Shown: positions 1-8,300 of the stretch, in pieces
How positions within the stretch are numbered: position 1 is the stretch's first letter
Layout of the letters: the number at the start of each line of letters is the position of its first letter
Assembly (NCBI GenBank): GCA_039030395.1
Contig: JBCCEF010000011.1
Coordinates: 62,001-126,000 of the forward strand
DNA length: 64,000 nucleotides
Direction of reading: 5' to 3'
Source: Acidobacteriota bacterium
GTDB lineage: Bacteria > Acidobacteriota > Thermoanaerobaculia > Multivoradales > JBCCEF01
The notes under the pieces: model-generated
What the model saw: the letters and a program-made list of their open reading frames with translations, nothing else
What the model was told of the DNA's origin: nothing
Database searches by the model: none
Made by a program: the position numbers and the translations under genes

Positions 1-531
1 AGCGACGCCAGCGGCGATTACCTGTTGATCCAGAGCCGCATTCCCAGCGCTCAGCAGGGCACCCTGGTCACCACGTTCCAAAACATCGTCACTCCCTACA
101 CCCCGAAGCTCGGGGTGTTCAACAGCGAGCAGTGGAAGTGCAACGCCTCGCAGGTCAGCGCCGTCCAGGTCGACGTGCAGAACCCCACCAACATGCCGTT
201 GAATCTGACCTTCATCCTGCAGAACGGCTTCACCCAAGGGCCGCGCCCGGACCTGACGTCGGGTTTTTTCAACAGCAGCAGCCCACTACGCCTCAACATC
301 TCGCAGTACGGCGCGAAGCCTCAGGTTGTGCAGCCGGGCACCGGCAATCCGGTGACCCTGACCTTCAGCTTGGACCCGAGCAACATGGTCCAGATCGACG
401 GCGCCCCGATGTCCTACCCGCAGGTCCGCAACAACGTCTCCAAGGTCTTCATTCGCCAGACCAACAGCAGCACCCTCGAACCGTCTTCTCTCAACGCCAG
501 CCTCAAGATCTACGGGGTGCGGACTCAGTAG
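1..531 (+). CDS. C-terminal part of an unrecognised protein, cut by window start
   Basis: The frame is open from the first base, so the true start lies outside the window; 176 codons are visible before the TAG at 529-531. The sequence is rich in Asn, Ser, Thr and Val with alternating hydrophobic residues, as in a beta-sandwich secreted or surface domain (for example the stretch around VQVDVQNPTNMPLNL near residues 50-65). I see no catalytic motif, no cysteine pairs beyond one Cys, and no transmembrane segment. Its stop overlaps the convergent end of the STT3 gene by a few bases. Function unknown; an internal TTG at 25 is not convincing as a start. Confidence 0.6.
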   Translation, partial: SDASGDYLLIQSRIPSAQQGTLVTTFQNIVTPYTPKLGVFNSEQWKCNASQVSAVQVDVQNPTNMPLNLTFILQNGFTQGPRPDLTSGFFNSSSPLRLNISQYGAKPQVVQPGTGNPVTLTFSLDPSNMVQIDGAPMSYPQVRNNVSKVFIRQTNSSTLEPSSLNASLKIYGVRTQ

Positions 532-3005
532 GACGCATGGAGACGGCCTGTCGCCCAGTCCGTCTCCCCGGGCGAGTACTCGAGGACCCGAATCTGCGGC
601 ACGACCTGCGGCCCGAGGGCTTCGGCGCTCGGGAACTGGTAGACCTGCCGCAGGCGGTCGAGGGCTTCGAGCGGCAGGCAGGGGTAGTGCGGATCGCGCC
701 CGACCAGCCGGTAGCGGTCGTCCTGGTGCTCCGCGAGGAAACTCATCGCCTGCTCGTAGGTCTCGAACGGATGGATCTCCGTCAGTACTTTCTGCTGTTC
801 ACCCTTCGGGTTCGGGCGCTCTTCGAAGGCGACGATGAAGGAACTGTGCTGCGTCTCGATGGCGTCGCCGGCGAAGTGATGGAGGCGCACCGCCATGGTT
901 TGGTAGAAGGCCGGATAGAAGGCGTACACCGGCGACAACTCGCCTTCCGGGCCCGGCAACCAGACAATCTCGTAGAACCGTGACCGATCCTCCCCGGACC
1001 AGGGCACCATGGCATCGAACAGGCCATAGGAGCCGCCGCCGGGATCGAGCCAGAGGGCGAGGTCGAAGTTTGCGATCACGTAGCGGGCGCCCACCTCGTC
1101 GAGGATTCCCATGGCGGTCGCTTCGTCCGTCGCCAGATAGAAGCGCGCCGCCGTCCGCGCTCCGGCCTGGGTCGGATTCGCCACCGGCACCCGCCGGCCG
1201 ATGCGGGTGATCCAGTAGCCATAGTCCCACCAGGCCATCACGCCGTAGCCATCGGCGGGGAGGTTTTCTTCCGTCGCCGGCGCGAGATAGGCCGACGCCT
1301 CGCCGAAGGGTTCCGGCGTTTTCTCCCGCATCCAGGAGAGCGCCGCCCACCACTCGTACCCCGGACCGCGCGGCGAACGGGCAATCTCGATCACCGGCTG
1401 CAGGGTCGGCAGAAACGCCGCCAGGGCGACCGCCAGGGCGCCGGCCGCGCGCAGGACGCGATGTTTCCTCCGGCCCCCAGCTTGGCCCATCGGCCCTAGC
1501 CCGACCTTCTCACCAACTTCGTCGCGAGAGGGCGCAGGCGCCTGTAGCTGCAAGGAATTTGGTTCTCGAAGCGACGCAGGCGTACTCGAAGTACGTCGAG
1601 GAGTGGAGAGGCCAAAAGACGCCGCAGATGCAGGCGCATCCGACCTCGCAGCAGAAGGCTGGTGAGAAGGTCGGGCTAGGATGACGCTGCATAGCCCACC
1701 GATCAGCAGGCACAGATTGACGTCCAGGTAGTAGCCGAAGCGGTTCTGGCCGAGGGTGGCGGCGAACATCGCGAGGCTCCAGACCGGCAGCAGCAGATCG
1801 CCGACCTGCTCCTCCCCCTTTCCTCGCCGCAACACCCGCCAGATCAGAACCACCCAACCCACCAGACCGAGGGCGAAGGCCGCCCGGTACTGCCTCCACA
1901 CCTCTTCAAGGGGTTTCTCGGCGCCGCCGAGGAGCGGCTGGGCCTCGGAGACCGTCCGCCCGACATCGGACGGCAGGAAACGGCCGATGCTGACCAGGAT
2001 CTTCGACGCCACCGCCGGCTGGAAGCCGACCAGGATCCACCAGGCACCGGCCAGGGCAAAGACCGCCAATATTGAGAAGGCGGCCCGCGGACGCCGGAAG
2101 CGTCGCGCCCATGAAGCGAGCCCGGCCAGGGCGCAGGGCACCCCCGCCAGACCGGCCAAGGCCGCCAGATGGAGCCCCACTCCCGGGAGTACCCGGACGA
2201 AGGGCACCAGCACGACCCCGGCGGTCACCGCCATCGGCACCGCCAGCCAAATCAGAGGAGCCACCGGCCGGTCGCGATACAAGTCGCAGATCATCTGCAG
2301 GACGAACCACAGGACGAGCACCGCCACGAACAGCGAACCGCTCCCCCAGGCGAGGAGATATCCACCGAGGGCGAGGCCCGCCAGGGCCGCGACGCCGTGC
2401 GCCGGTCGCCGCCCGTCTCGAGTGCCCTCCAACGCCAGCAGCACCAACCACACGGTCAGGGTGCTGAGCAATGCCTCCATCACGTGGTGATCGACGAACC
2501 CCAGGATCGAGCGCAGCAGAAACTGCCCCGGCTGAACGGCGAGGAGCCCCGCCGCGAAAAGGCCCGCTCGGCGATCCAGCAAACGCCGCCCGATGCCGTA
2601 GACCGGCAGCACCGTCAGAGCGCCGAGGACCGGCGGCGTCCAGGCAGCCACCGTTTCCACCAGCCGCTCCGACGGTGCCCCGAATCCGATCACCCAGGCG
2701 ATTCCGGCAATCAGCAGATCGAGAAGCGGCGCCACGGACACCGCCTGCCCGCCCGGATGAAGGGCGTAGGGATCGAAGGTCAGGCGGTGCGGGAAATTCG
2801 CCACCAGGTGATCGATCAGTCGCATGTGGTACCAAGCGTCGTTGCCCTGAAAGGCCACCGCCGGCCCGCCGAAGACATTCGAAAAGGCCGGATACACCCG
2901 CACCAGAATCGCCGTGTAGACGATCACCAGCAGCCAGCCCACATCGCGACGACCGCGACCGGGCAGGCGAGGTGACAGAGCGCCAGGAGGGACTGCTCTA
3001 CTCAT
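525..3005 (-). CDS. STT3-family oligosaccharyltransferase (PglB/AglB-like), with an in-frame insertion
   Basis: Predicted membrane enzyme that transfers a lipid-linked oligosaccharide to Asn in N-glycosylation sequons. Visible family hallmarks: the first acidic motif in the N-terminal external loop (NDAWYHMR, about residues 55-62), the GFVDHHVMEA motif (about 167-176), about 12-13 hydrophobic helices, and the diagnostic WWDYG motif in the C-terminal soluble domain (GVMAWWDYGYW, about 590-600). Length 826 aa is near the upper family range, partly because residues about 443-504 come from a 186-bp repeat element (see 1495-1680). The ATG at 3003-3005 has only a weak ribosome binding site. It lies downstream of an alpha/beta hydrolase gene on the same strand. 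No glycan biosynthesis genes are visible nearby, so the glycan cannot be inferred. Confidence 0.92.
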   Translation of the reverse strand: MSRAVPPGALSPRLPGRGRRDVGWLLVIVYTAILVRVYPAFSNVFGGPAVAFQGNDAWYHMRLIDHLVANFPHRLTFDPYALHPGGQAVSVAPLLDLLIAGIAWVIGFGAPSERLVETVAAWTPPVLGALTVLPVYGIGRRLLDRRAGLFAAGLLAVQPGQFLLRSILGFVDHHVMEALLSTLTVWLVLLALEGTRDGRRPAHGVAALAGLALGGYLLAWGSGSLFVAVLVLWFVLQMICDLYRDRPVAPLIWLAVPMAVTAGVVLVPFVRVLPGVGLHLAALAGLAGVPCALAGLASWARRFRRPRAAFSILAVFALAGAWWILVGFQPAVASKILVSIGRFLPSDVGRTVSEAQPLLGGAEKPLEEVWRQYRAAFALGLVGWVVLIWRVLRRGKGEEQVGDLLLPVWSLAMFAATLGQNRFGYYLDVNLCLLIGGLCSVILARPSHQPSAARSDAPASAASFGLSTPRRTSSTPASLREPNSLQLQAPAPSRDEVGEKVGLGPMGQAGGRRKHRVLRAAGALAVALAAFLPTLQPVIEIARSPRGPGYEWWAALSWMREKTPEPFGEASAYLAPATEENLPADGYGVMAWWDYGYWITRIGRRVPVANPTQAGARTAARFYLATDEATAMGILDEVGARYVIANFDLALWLDPGGGSYGLFDAMVPWSGEDRSRFYEIVWLPGPEGELSPVYAFYPAFYQTMAVRLHHFAGDAIETQHSSFIVAFEERPNPKGEQQKVLTEIHPFETYEQAMSFLAEHQDDRYRLVGRDPHYPCLPLEALDRLRQVYQFPSAEALGPQVVPQIRVLEYSPGETDWATGRLHASY
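1495..1680. repeat. 186-bp element with perfect 21-bp terminal inverted repeats inside the STT3 gene
   Basis: CCTAGCCCGACCTTCTCACC begins the left end (1495-1515, 21 bp counting one more A) and its exact reverse complement forms the right end (1660-1680). The length, 186 bp, is 62 codons, so the host reading frame is kept with no stop. The encoded segment (about residues 443-504) is Ala/Ser/Pro/Arg rich and low in hydrophobicity. It falls between two membrane helices, in the loop before the last helix. The layout resembles palindromic elements that insert in frame into genes (as in Rickettsia palindromic elements). I see no transposase and no second copy in this window. Confidence 0.8.
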
Positions 3006-3073
3006 CGAATGATTACGAGTTTAGCCGATCGCCGGAAGAGCTCCCGGCGTCATCGCGATGAGGCCACCAGGTC

Positions 3074-3904
3074 TCAGCGGGCGAAGAACTCGGCGAGGAG
3101 GGCGCCAACGTCTTCGGGCCGCTCCTCCTGCAGGAAGTGACCGCAATCCTGGAGGGCGGTGACCTCCGTCTGGGGGAGATCTTTCTTCACCCGTTCCATG
3201 GTGCGAGCCACATCCGGCAGCACGCGATCGCGGGCGCCGTAGACGACGCGCACCGGACAGTCGAATTCCGGCAACTTCCGAGCGATGCTCACGAAGCCTT
3301 TGGGACTGAGCCCACGGCCGGTCTTGGCGAGGGCGGTGCGCGCATCCGGAGATCGGAACGGCGCCTGGACTTGCTCGATCACTTCCGGCGCCAATCTGCG
3401 GCGATCTCGCACCCCGACCTGCATCGTCTTCTTCAAGGCCCAGGGGCTGGTGGCCATCCGCCGCAGACCCGGCAGGCTCACGGCCAGAACAAACGCCTTC
3501 ACCGCCCAGGAAGCCTCGGGGTAGACCAGGGTGTTGAGGAGCGCGAGGGACTGCACCCGCTCGCGGTGAGCCGTCGCCCAGAACAGGCCGACGGGGCCAC
3601 CGAGATCGTGCACCGCCAGGCTGAGGCGATCGATCTCCAGGGCATCCAAGAATTCCGTCAACACCCGCTCGAAGAATCGAAAACTGTAGCTCGCATCGAG
3701 CGGTTTGTCGGAGCGCCCGAAGCCAGGCAGGTCGAGAGCGATCACCCGGTGAGAGGCGGCGATCGGCGGCATCACGTTGCGCCACAGGTACGACGACGTG
3801 GGCCAGCCGTGGAGCAGCAGAACCGGCTCGCCTTCCCCGGCCTGGGTGAAGTGAAGGCGAAGACCGGACACCTCTACGAAGTCGCTGGTGATTTCCGAGG
3901 TCAT
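3074..3904 (-). CDS. alpha/beta hydrolase, haloalkane-dehalogenase/epoxide-hydrolase type
   Basis: About 276 aa with a complete alpha/beta-hydrolase layout: oxyanion segment LLLHGWPTSS near residue 30, nucleophile elbow HDLGG (Asp nucleophile rather than Ser, as in dehalogenases, fluoroacetate dehalogenase and epoxide hydrolases), a late acidic residue in YGARDRVLPD and the catalytic His in CGHFLQEERP near the C-terminus. A cap domain fits between about residues 125 and 195. I chose the ATG at 3902-3904 because GGAGA lies at the right distance; a longer reading to 3958 would overlap the VOC gene upstream. It sits between the VOC gene (28 bp upstream) and STT3. Substrate unknown; halogenated compounds or epoxides are possible but not shown. 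Confidence 0.88.
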   Translation of the reverse strand: MTSEITSDFVEVSGLRLHFTQAGEGEPVLLLHGWPTSSYLWRNVMPPIAASHRVIALDLPGFGRSDKPLDASYSFRFFERVLTEFLDALEIDRLSLAVHDLGGPVGLFWATAHRERVQSLALLNTLVYPEASWAVKAFVLAVSLPGLRRMATSPWALKKTMQVGVRDRRRLAPEVIEQVQAPFRSPDARTALAKTGRGLSPKGFVSIARKLPEFDCPVRVVYGARDRVLPDVARTMERVKKDLPQTEVTALQDCGHFLQEERPEDVGALLAEFFAR

Positions 3905-3932
3905 GCTCTTTCTCCTCGCTCGAGTCCCAAGG

Positions 3933-4298
3933 TCAAACGTCGCCCTTCTGCGCCGCATCGATCAGATCGAAGATATTGCCGAAGGGATCCGTCACCGAGG
4001 AGCAGCGACCGCCCCATGCATGCACCTCAATGACCGTAGCTTTGCCGCCAAACTCCCGGATCCGGGCCACCGCTCCGTCCAGATCTTCGGTCTCGATGAA
4101 CAATCCGGAATGCCCGCTCCCATAGTAGGGCTCCAGCCACTCGTACACCTTGAGCATCATCCCGCCCAAGTCATAGTTGGTGAAACAGTGCGGCTCCCCC
4201 ACGAACTCCCGCAGGATCGGCAGCCCCACCGCCTCCTCGTAGAAGCATTTGCTCGCCGAGTAGTCCGAGGCGGGGAAGGAGGTGAAGAGCGCTTTCAT
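3933..4298 (-). CDS. VOC-family (glyoxalase/bleomycin-resistance fold) protein
   Basis: 121 aa, a single VOC module of two beta-alpha-beta-beta-beta units. Recognisable parts are the opening strand (ALFTSFPASDYSASKCFYEE), the central strand GHSGLFIETEDLDGAV and the C-terminal VTDPFGNIFDLID, where the last Asp/Glu-type position commonly contributes to metal binding. It is the first gene of a minus-strand run with the dehalogenase-type hydrolase and STT3. The family covers lyases, dioxygenases and drug-binding proteins, so the substrate cannot be assigned. Confidence 0.85.
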   Translation of the reverse strand: MKALFTSFPASDYSASKCFYEEAVGLPILREFVGEPHCFTNYDLGGMMLKVYEWLEPYYGSGHSGLFIETEDLDGAVARIREFGGKATVIEVHAWGGRCSSVTDPFGNIFDLIDAAQKGDV

Positions 4299-4369
4299 GA
4301 TGGAGGCACGCTACCACTTCGCTTTTGGTAGGGTTCGGCAGCATCCCACAGAGTCCAAAAGGAGCCGCC

Positions 4370-4822
4370 ATGACGACGATGACCGACAGCCGCACCATCC
4401 AAGCGCCGCAGAAGCTGGTGTTTCGGACTGTCTCCGAGATCGACCATTTCTCGCAGGCCGTGCCCCACATCACCGAGGTCGAGTTCCTCACCGAAGAGCG
4501 TTCCGGCGTCGGAACCCGCTTTCGGGAGACCCGCTTGATGAAAGGCCGGGAGGCGACGACGGAACTCGAGGTGGCGGAGTACCAGCCGCCAGAGCGGGTG
4601 CGGATGGTGGCCGACAGCCACGGCACCGTGTGGGACTCGGTTTTCACGGTACACCCCGAAGGCGACTCGGCGTCGGTTCTCACCCTGACCATGGAAGGGC
4701 GGCCACACAAGCTGCTGGCGCGCATCGTCAACCCGCTGATCGCCGGCGCCGTGAAGCGAGCACTCGCCGACGACATGGACGCCGTCAAGGCCTATTGCGA
4801 GGAGCAGGCCAAGGCAACCTGA
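4370..4822 (+). CDS. SRPBCC (START/polyketide-cyclase-like) family protein
   Basis: 150 aa from the ATG at 4370, which follows AAAAGGAG; a longer in-frame reading to 4325 lacks a ribosome binding site. The sequence follows the helix-grip pattern: N-terminal strand SRTIQAPQKLVFRTV, the helix-loop HFSQAVPHITEVEFL, repeated antiparallel strands with SGVGTRFRETR and ATTELEVAEYQPPERVRM, and a long C-terminal helix ending DDMDAVKAYCEEQA. Such proteins bind hydrophobic ligands or act as cyclases; no specific activity can be read here. It is transcribed divergently from the VOC gene, with 71 bp between the two starts. Confidence 0.85.
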   Translation: MTTMTDSRTIQAPQKLVFRTVSEIDHFSQAVPHITEVEFLTEERSGVGTRFRETRLMKGREATTELEVAEYQPPERVRMVADSHGTVWDSVFTVHPEGDSASVLTLTMEGRPHKLLARIVNPLIAGAVKRALADDMDAVKAYCEEQAKAT

Positions 4823-4932
4823 CCCCCTCTGCCACCGCCTTCCATCACTCCGAAGGCGGGGACTTGACCTCTCGATCCACCCGCCACTAAACCCCCCAGG
4901 CGCGGCCGAACACCTACATCTGTAGTTGAAAA

Positions 4933-5178
4933 GTGGTGCGTGCCGGGCCGCGCGCCGCCGGAGCGCGGATCTACGTCAACGGCGTGCCGGCCGGCACCCG
5001 CGCGGTCCCGGTCCCCGAGACCGCGGGTGCGAGTCACTCGACCTGGACCCCCGGCGCCCGGCACCTCAACAGCTCGCCGGCGGACCAGCATTCCGTCGGC
5101 GAGATCGACGACGTCAAGGTCTACAACCGGGCGTTGAGCGAAGTGGAGATACGCCGAGCGGCGGGACTCTGCTCATAA
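4933..5178 (+). pseudogene. remnant of a LamG/concanavalin-A-like jellyroll protein (C-terminal end)
   Basis: The frame encodes IYVNGVPAGT followed about 40 residues later by GEIDDVKVYNRALSEVEI and a terminal Cys. This is the typical last-strands pattern of LamG-like lectin/glucanase domains, in which a strand naming the bound residue count is followed by DDVRIYNRALS. An in-frame TGA at 4927-4929 closes the frame, and no signal peptide or N-terminal jellyroll half precedes it. I read it as the surviving tail of a decayed secreted protein. It is followed directly by a strong terminator hairpin, consistent with a formerly transcribed gene. Confidence 0.65.
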
Positions 5179-5204
5179 CCCTTTCCGCGGGATGAAGGTC
5201 GATC

Positions 5205-5238
5205 GGGCCGGCGGAGCCCTCCGCCGGCCCTTCTTTTT
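5205..5238 (+). terminator. intrinsic terminator
   Basis: Perfect 11-bp GC stem GGGCCGGCGGA (5205-5215) with TCCGCCGGCCC (5220-5230), a four-base loop, and then a T-rich tract TTCTTTTT. It lies 27 bp after the LamG remnant's stop codon. The stretch from there to the next gene end at 5390 holds nothing else I can support. Confidence 0.85.
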
Positions 5239-5389
5239 CAGGTGCAGGATTCCGGCGGTGGCGTTCCCAAGGTCAGCGCATGCCGCTCAGTTCGATGCGC
5301 AGCAGTCTCCTGCCTCGCCGTCCCGTGACGGATCGAGCGGAGGGAGATCCACTCTTCAGTAGGGAACGACCGTCGGAGAGCGAAAAGCC

Positions 5390-8300
5390 TCAATTCACCT
5401 CGGGAGTCGTCAACGCCGCGATCCGCCGCCGGGCCAGCTCGTGAGTCGACATGCCAGTCGGACTCTCAGGCGGCTCGACGCGGTGATAGAAACGGAGGGC
5501 CGCTTCGTTCAGGCCGTAGGCTTCGGCGATACGCCCAAAGCAGTACCAGTCTTTTGTCTCCACCTCGATGCTCTGACGGCTGGCGAGGGTTTGCAGCATC
5601 ACCCGGTACGCTTCCTGCGGCCGGTCCAACGAGGCAAACACCGTCGCCACGGTGTGCAAGACAGCGGGGCTGGGTGCCGCCTCATCGTCCATCGCCTGCA
5701 GCGCCAGATTGAGGGCCTCTTCCGAAACCGGTTCGACGAACAACTCGGCCCAGGCGGCATTGTTGTAGATGAGGCCATCGGCTTTGTCCAAGCTTTCGAG
5801 TGCTCTTACGGACTCCTGAACGGCGGCCCGATCGCCCCGTCCGACGGCCACGGATTGCAACATGAGCCATCCCAATGCCTTCATGTCGGAACTCTCGAGA
5901 TAGGGCCGGGCCAGACGCTCCAGGCTGTCCCAGTCGCCTTTCATCAGATGCACCTCCGCCAATCCCGCGACGCCGGATTCGGAGCTTGGAAAGCGCTCGA
6001 CCAAGGATTCAAATAGTTCCTGTGCTGAATCGAATCGATCCGTGGAGAGATAGCCGGTGGCCAGCGTCAGATCGGCCATCGCTTTTTGGTCCGGCGCCAA
6101 CTCCGCTTTGCGGAGCGGTTCCGCCGCCGACACCGTCGATTCCCAATCGCCGGTAGAGGCATAGGTCACGGCAGCGCCGAGTCGTAGGACTTCCGGCGAG
6201 CGCTCCTCGGCGGAGGGAAAGAATGTCAGAAGAGCATCAGCCTGGAGAGGATCTTCGGACACGGAGACATCCTCGAAAAGCTCGCCGATCAAGGCGAGCC
6301 AGTGCGCCCCTTCTTCCAACCGATCCTCGGCGAGGAGATCGAGGACCAGGTCCGCCACCGGACTCAGCGACGTCAAGGTCGCAATGATTCTCGGCCCCTC
6401 GGGACCGAACTTCGCAAAGTAGACCAATGACGTAGAGAAACCGAAACGGCTGTTCGTCACGGTCACGCGAGCCCCTCGCTTTTCGTCTCCTTCTACGGCG
6501 AGATCCCAAGAGGCGATGGCCAGATCGACGAACGCCTCCTGCCGCATACTCTCAGGAACCTTGGTTCCCGCGTACTCGCCCTTGAAGGCATCCTCCACAC
6601 CCGTCGGGCCGGCTTCGTCCAGGTGCTCCAGCAGTCTCCGATGGAGTAGAGGACGAAGGCTCTCAACATCCACTTCGGGTACGTAGATCGCCGCCAGTAG
6701 CTGCTGCGACAGCACCTCGATCGTCGTCGGCGCCCCGGTCAGAGCCAGCGGCTCCATCTTGCCGACAATGCGCGCCTGGTTCAGGACGGTGGTCGGGTCT
6801 CCGACTCCCGCCGCCGCCCGCGCCAACACCCGTGACGCTTCCGGATATTGCCGCGCGCCGAGAAGCCGATTCGCGGCGTCGGACACCAATTGGGTGAATT
6901 CCTCTTGATTGCGCGTCAACTGCTCCGCTTTGGCAAGGGCCGCATCGGCCCCTTCGGTGACGGCCAAAGCGGAAACCAGAAGGGAGTTACGTGCCGGATC
7001 TTCGGCAACGTCGACCGCCTCAGCCACCACTTCTTCGAATCGATCCAAGGCAAACAGGGCCGACAACAGATTGACGTCGAGGGCGTTGTCGAAGTCCTCT
7101 CGATAGGCCCGATGGGCTGCAACGGCCTCTTCGAGAGGCGCCGACGACGAATACCGGTGCCCCGCGTCGTCGTAGTCGAAAAGAATCGCGTGGATCTGGC
7201 GGATCCACTGATTCTCCGGGTCCAGCTCCGCCGCCCGCGCCATGGATTGCCGCGCCGCAGGCACATCGGCTCCAGGCCCGAACAGGCGGCCGATCTCGTC
7301 ATACTGATACACCTCACCACGAGCGCGCAGAGCGAGGGACGATTCCGGATCCAGTCTCACCGCTTCATCGGCGACTCGACGGGCCTCGGCTCCCATCCCC
7401 AAGCCCACCAGCACCCGTGCGAAGCGCGCGCGATTGACGGCGTCTTTCGGATCCTGCCGCAGCAACTCTTGAAAGCTCGCAACGGCCTCCAGGGTACGAC
7501 CCGCCGCCAGGCTCGCGATGGCGGAGTGATCGAAGTACACGATGTCCGCCTCCTCGCCGACATCGGCGATCTGGGAGCGCAAGCTCTCGAACTCGTCTCC
7601 GCTGAGGACTCGCTCCCCGACCCGCAGGGAATACACCGCCTCAAGACCCGTCGGGGTCGCTTGAAACACTTTTCGGAAGTGCCCTCCCTTCCAGAGAATC
7701 TCCTCCGTCGCCGGCACTTCCCGCACCACCATCCCCGTCGGAGCCCGCAGATCGAACTTCACTTCGGTCGAGAAGGGCACCCCGAAATCGAAGTCTTCGG
7801 TTCGCGGCTCGTCGTCCTCCGGGCGGGGCGTGAGCAGGCTGTCCGGCAGATCGGAAAGCACTTCGATCGGCAGGATCGCGTACAGCGCATCGTCGATCGC
7901 GGTCACCCCGCGGCCGACCTTGCGAGCCGACAATTCCGTCCGGAACGGCACCGACAGATCGTCGGCCGAGGAGACCTCCACCTCGCCGAGTTCCTCGGCC
8001 AGATAGCGCGACTCGGTGACCGATTCGTAGACTTCCCGCAGTTGGTCGTCCGTCAAAGACTGCAAGTTGGCTCGTATCGCTCCTTCCTGTGCGCCGCCAT
8101 AGGTGCTGACTTCGGTGAGAGAAGCGGGCCCCTGAGACCCTAGCTGCACCCGCACCTCCATCCGCACCGTGTTCTGGTCCGCCGTACTGGAGGGAGTCCG
8201 CACCAGTTCCGTGGTGGATTCGCTAGCGATCAGCGCCCATCGCCCCTGATCCTGAGCAGGCAGCTCACCGGCCCGGCTGAAGGGATCCGTCGGGTCAATC

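Noticed and set aside
6848-8143. 431-codon ORF antisense to the DUF3857 protein
   Set aside because: Shadow of a well-supported gene; Arg/His-rich, with no start signals.
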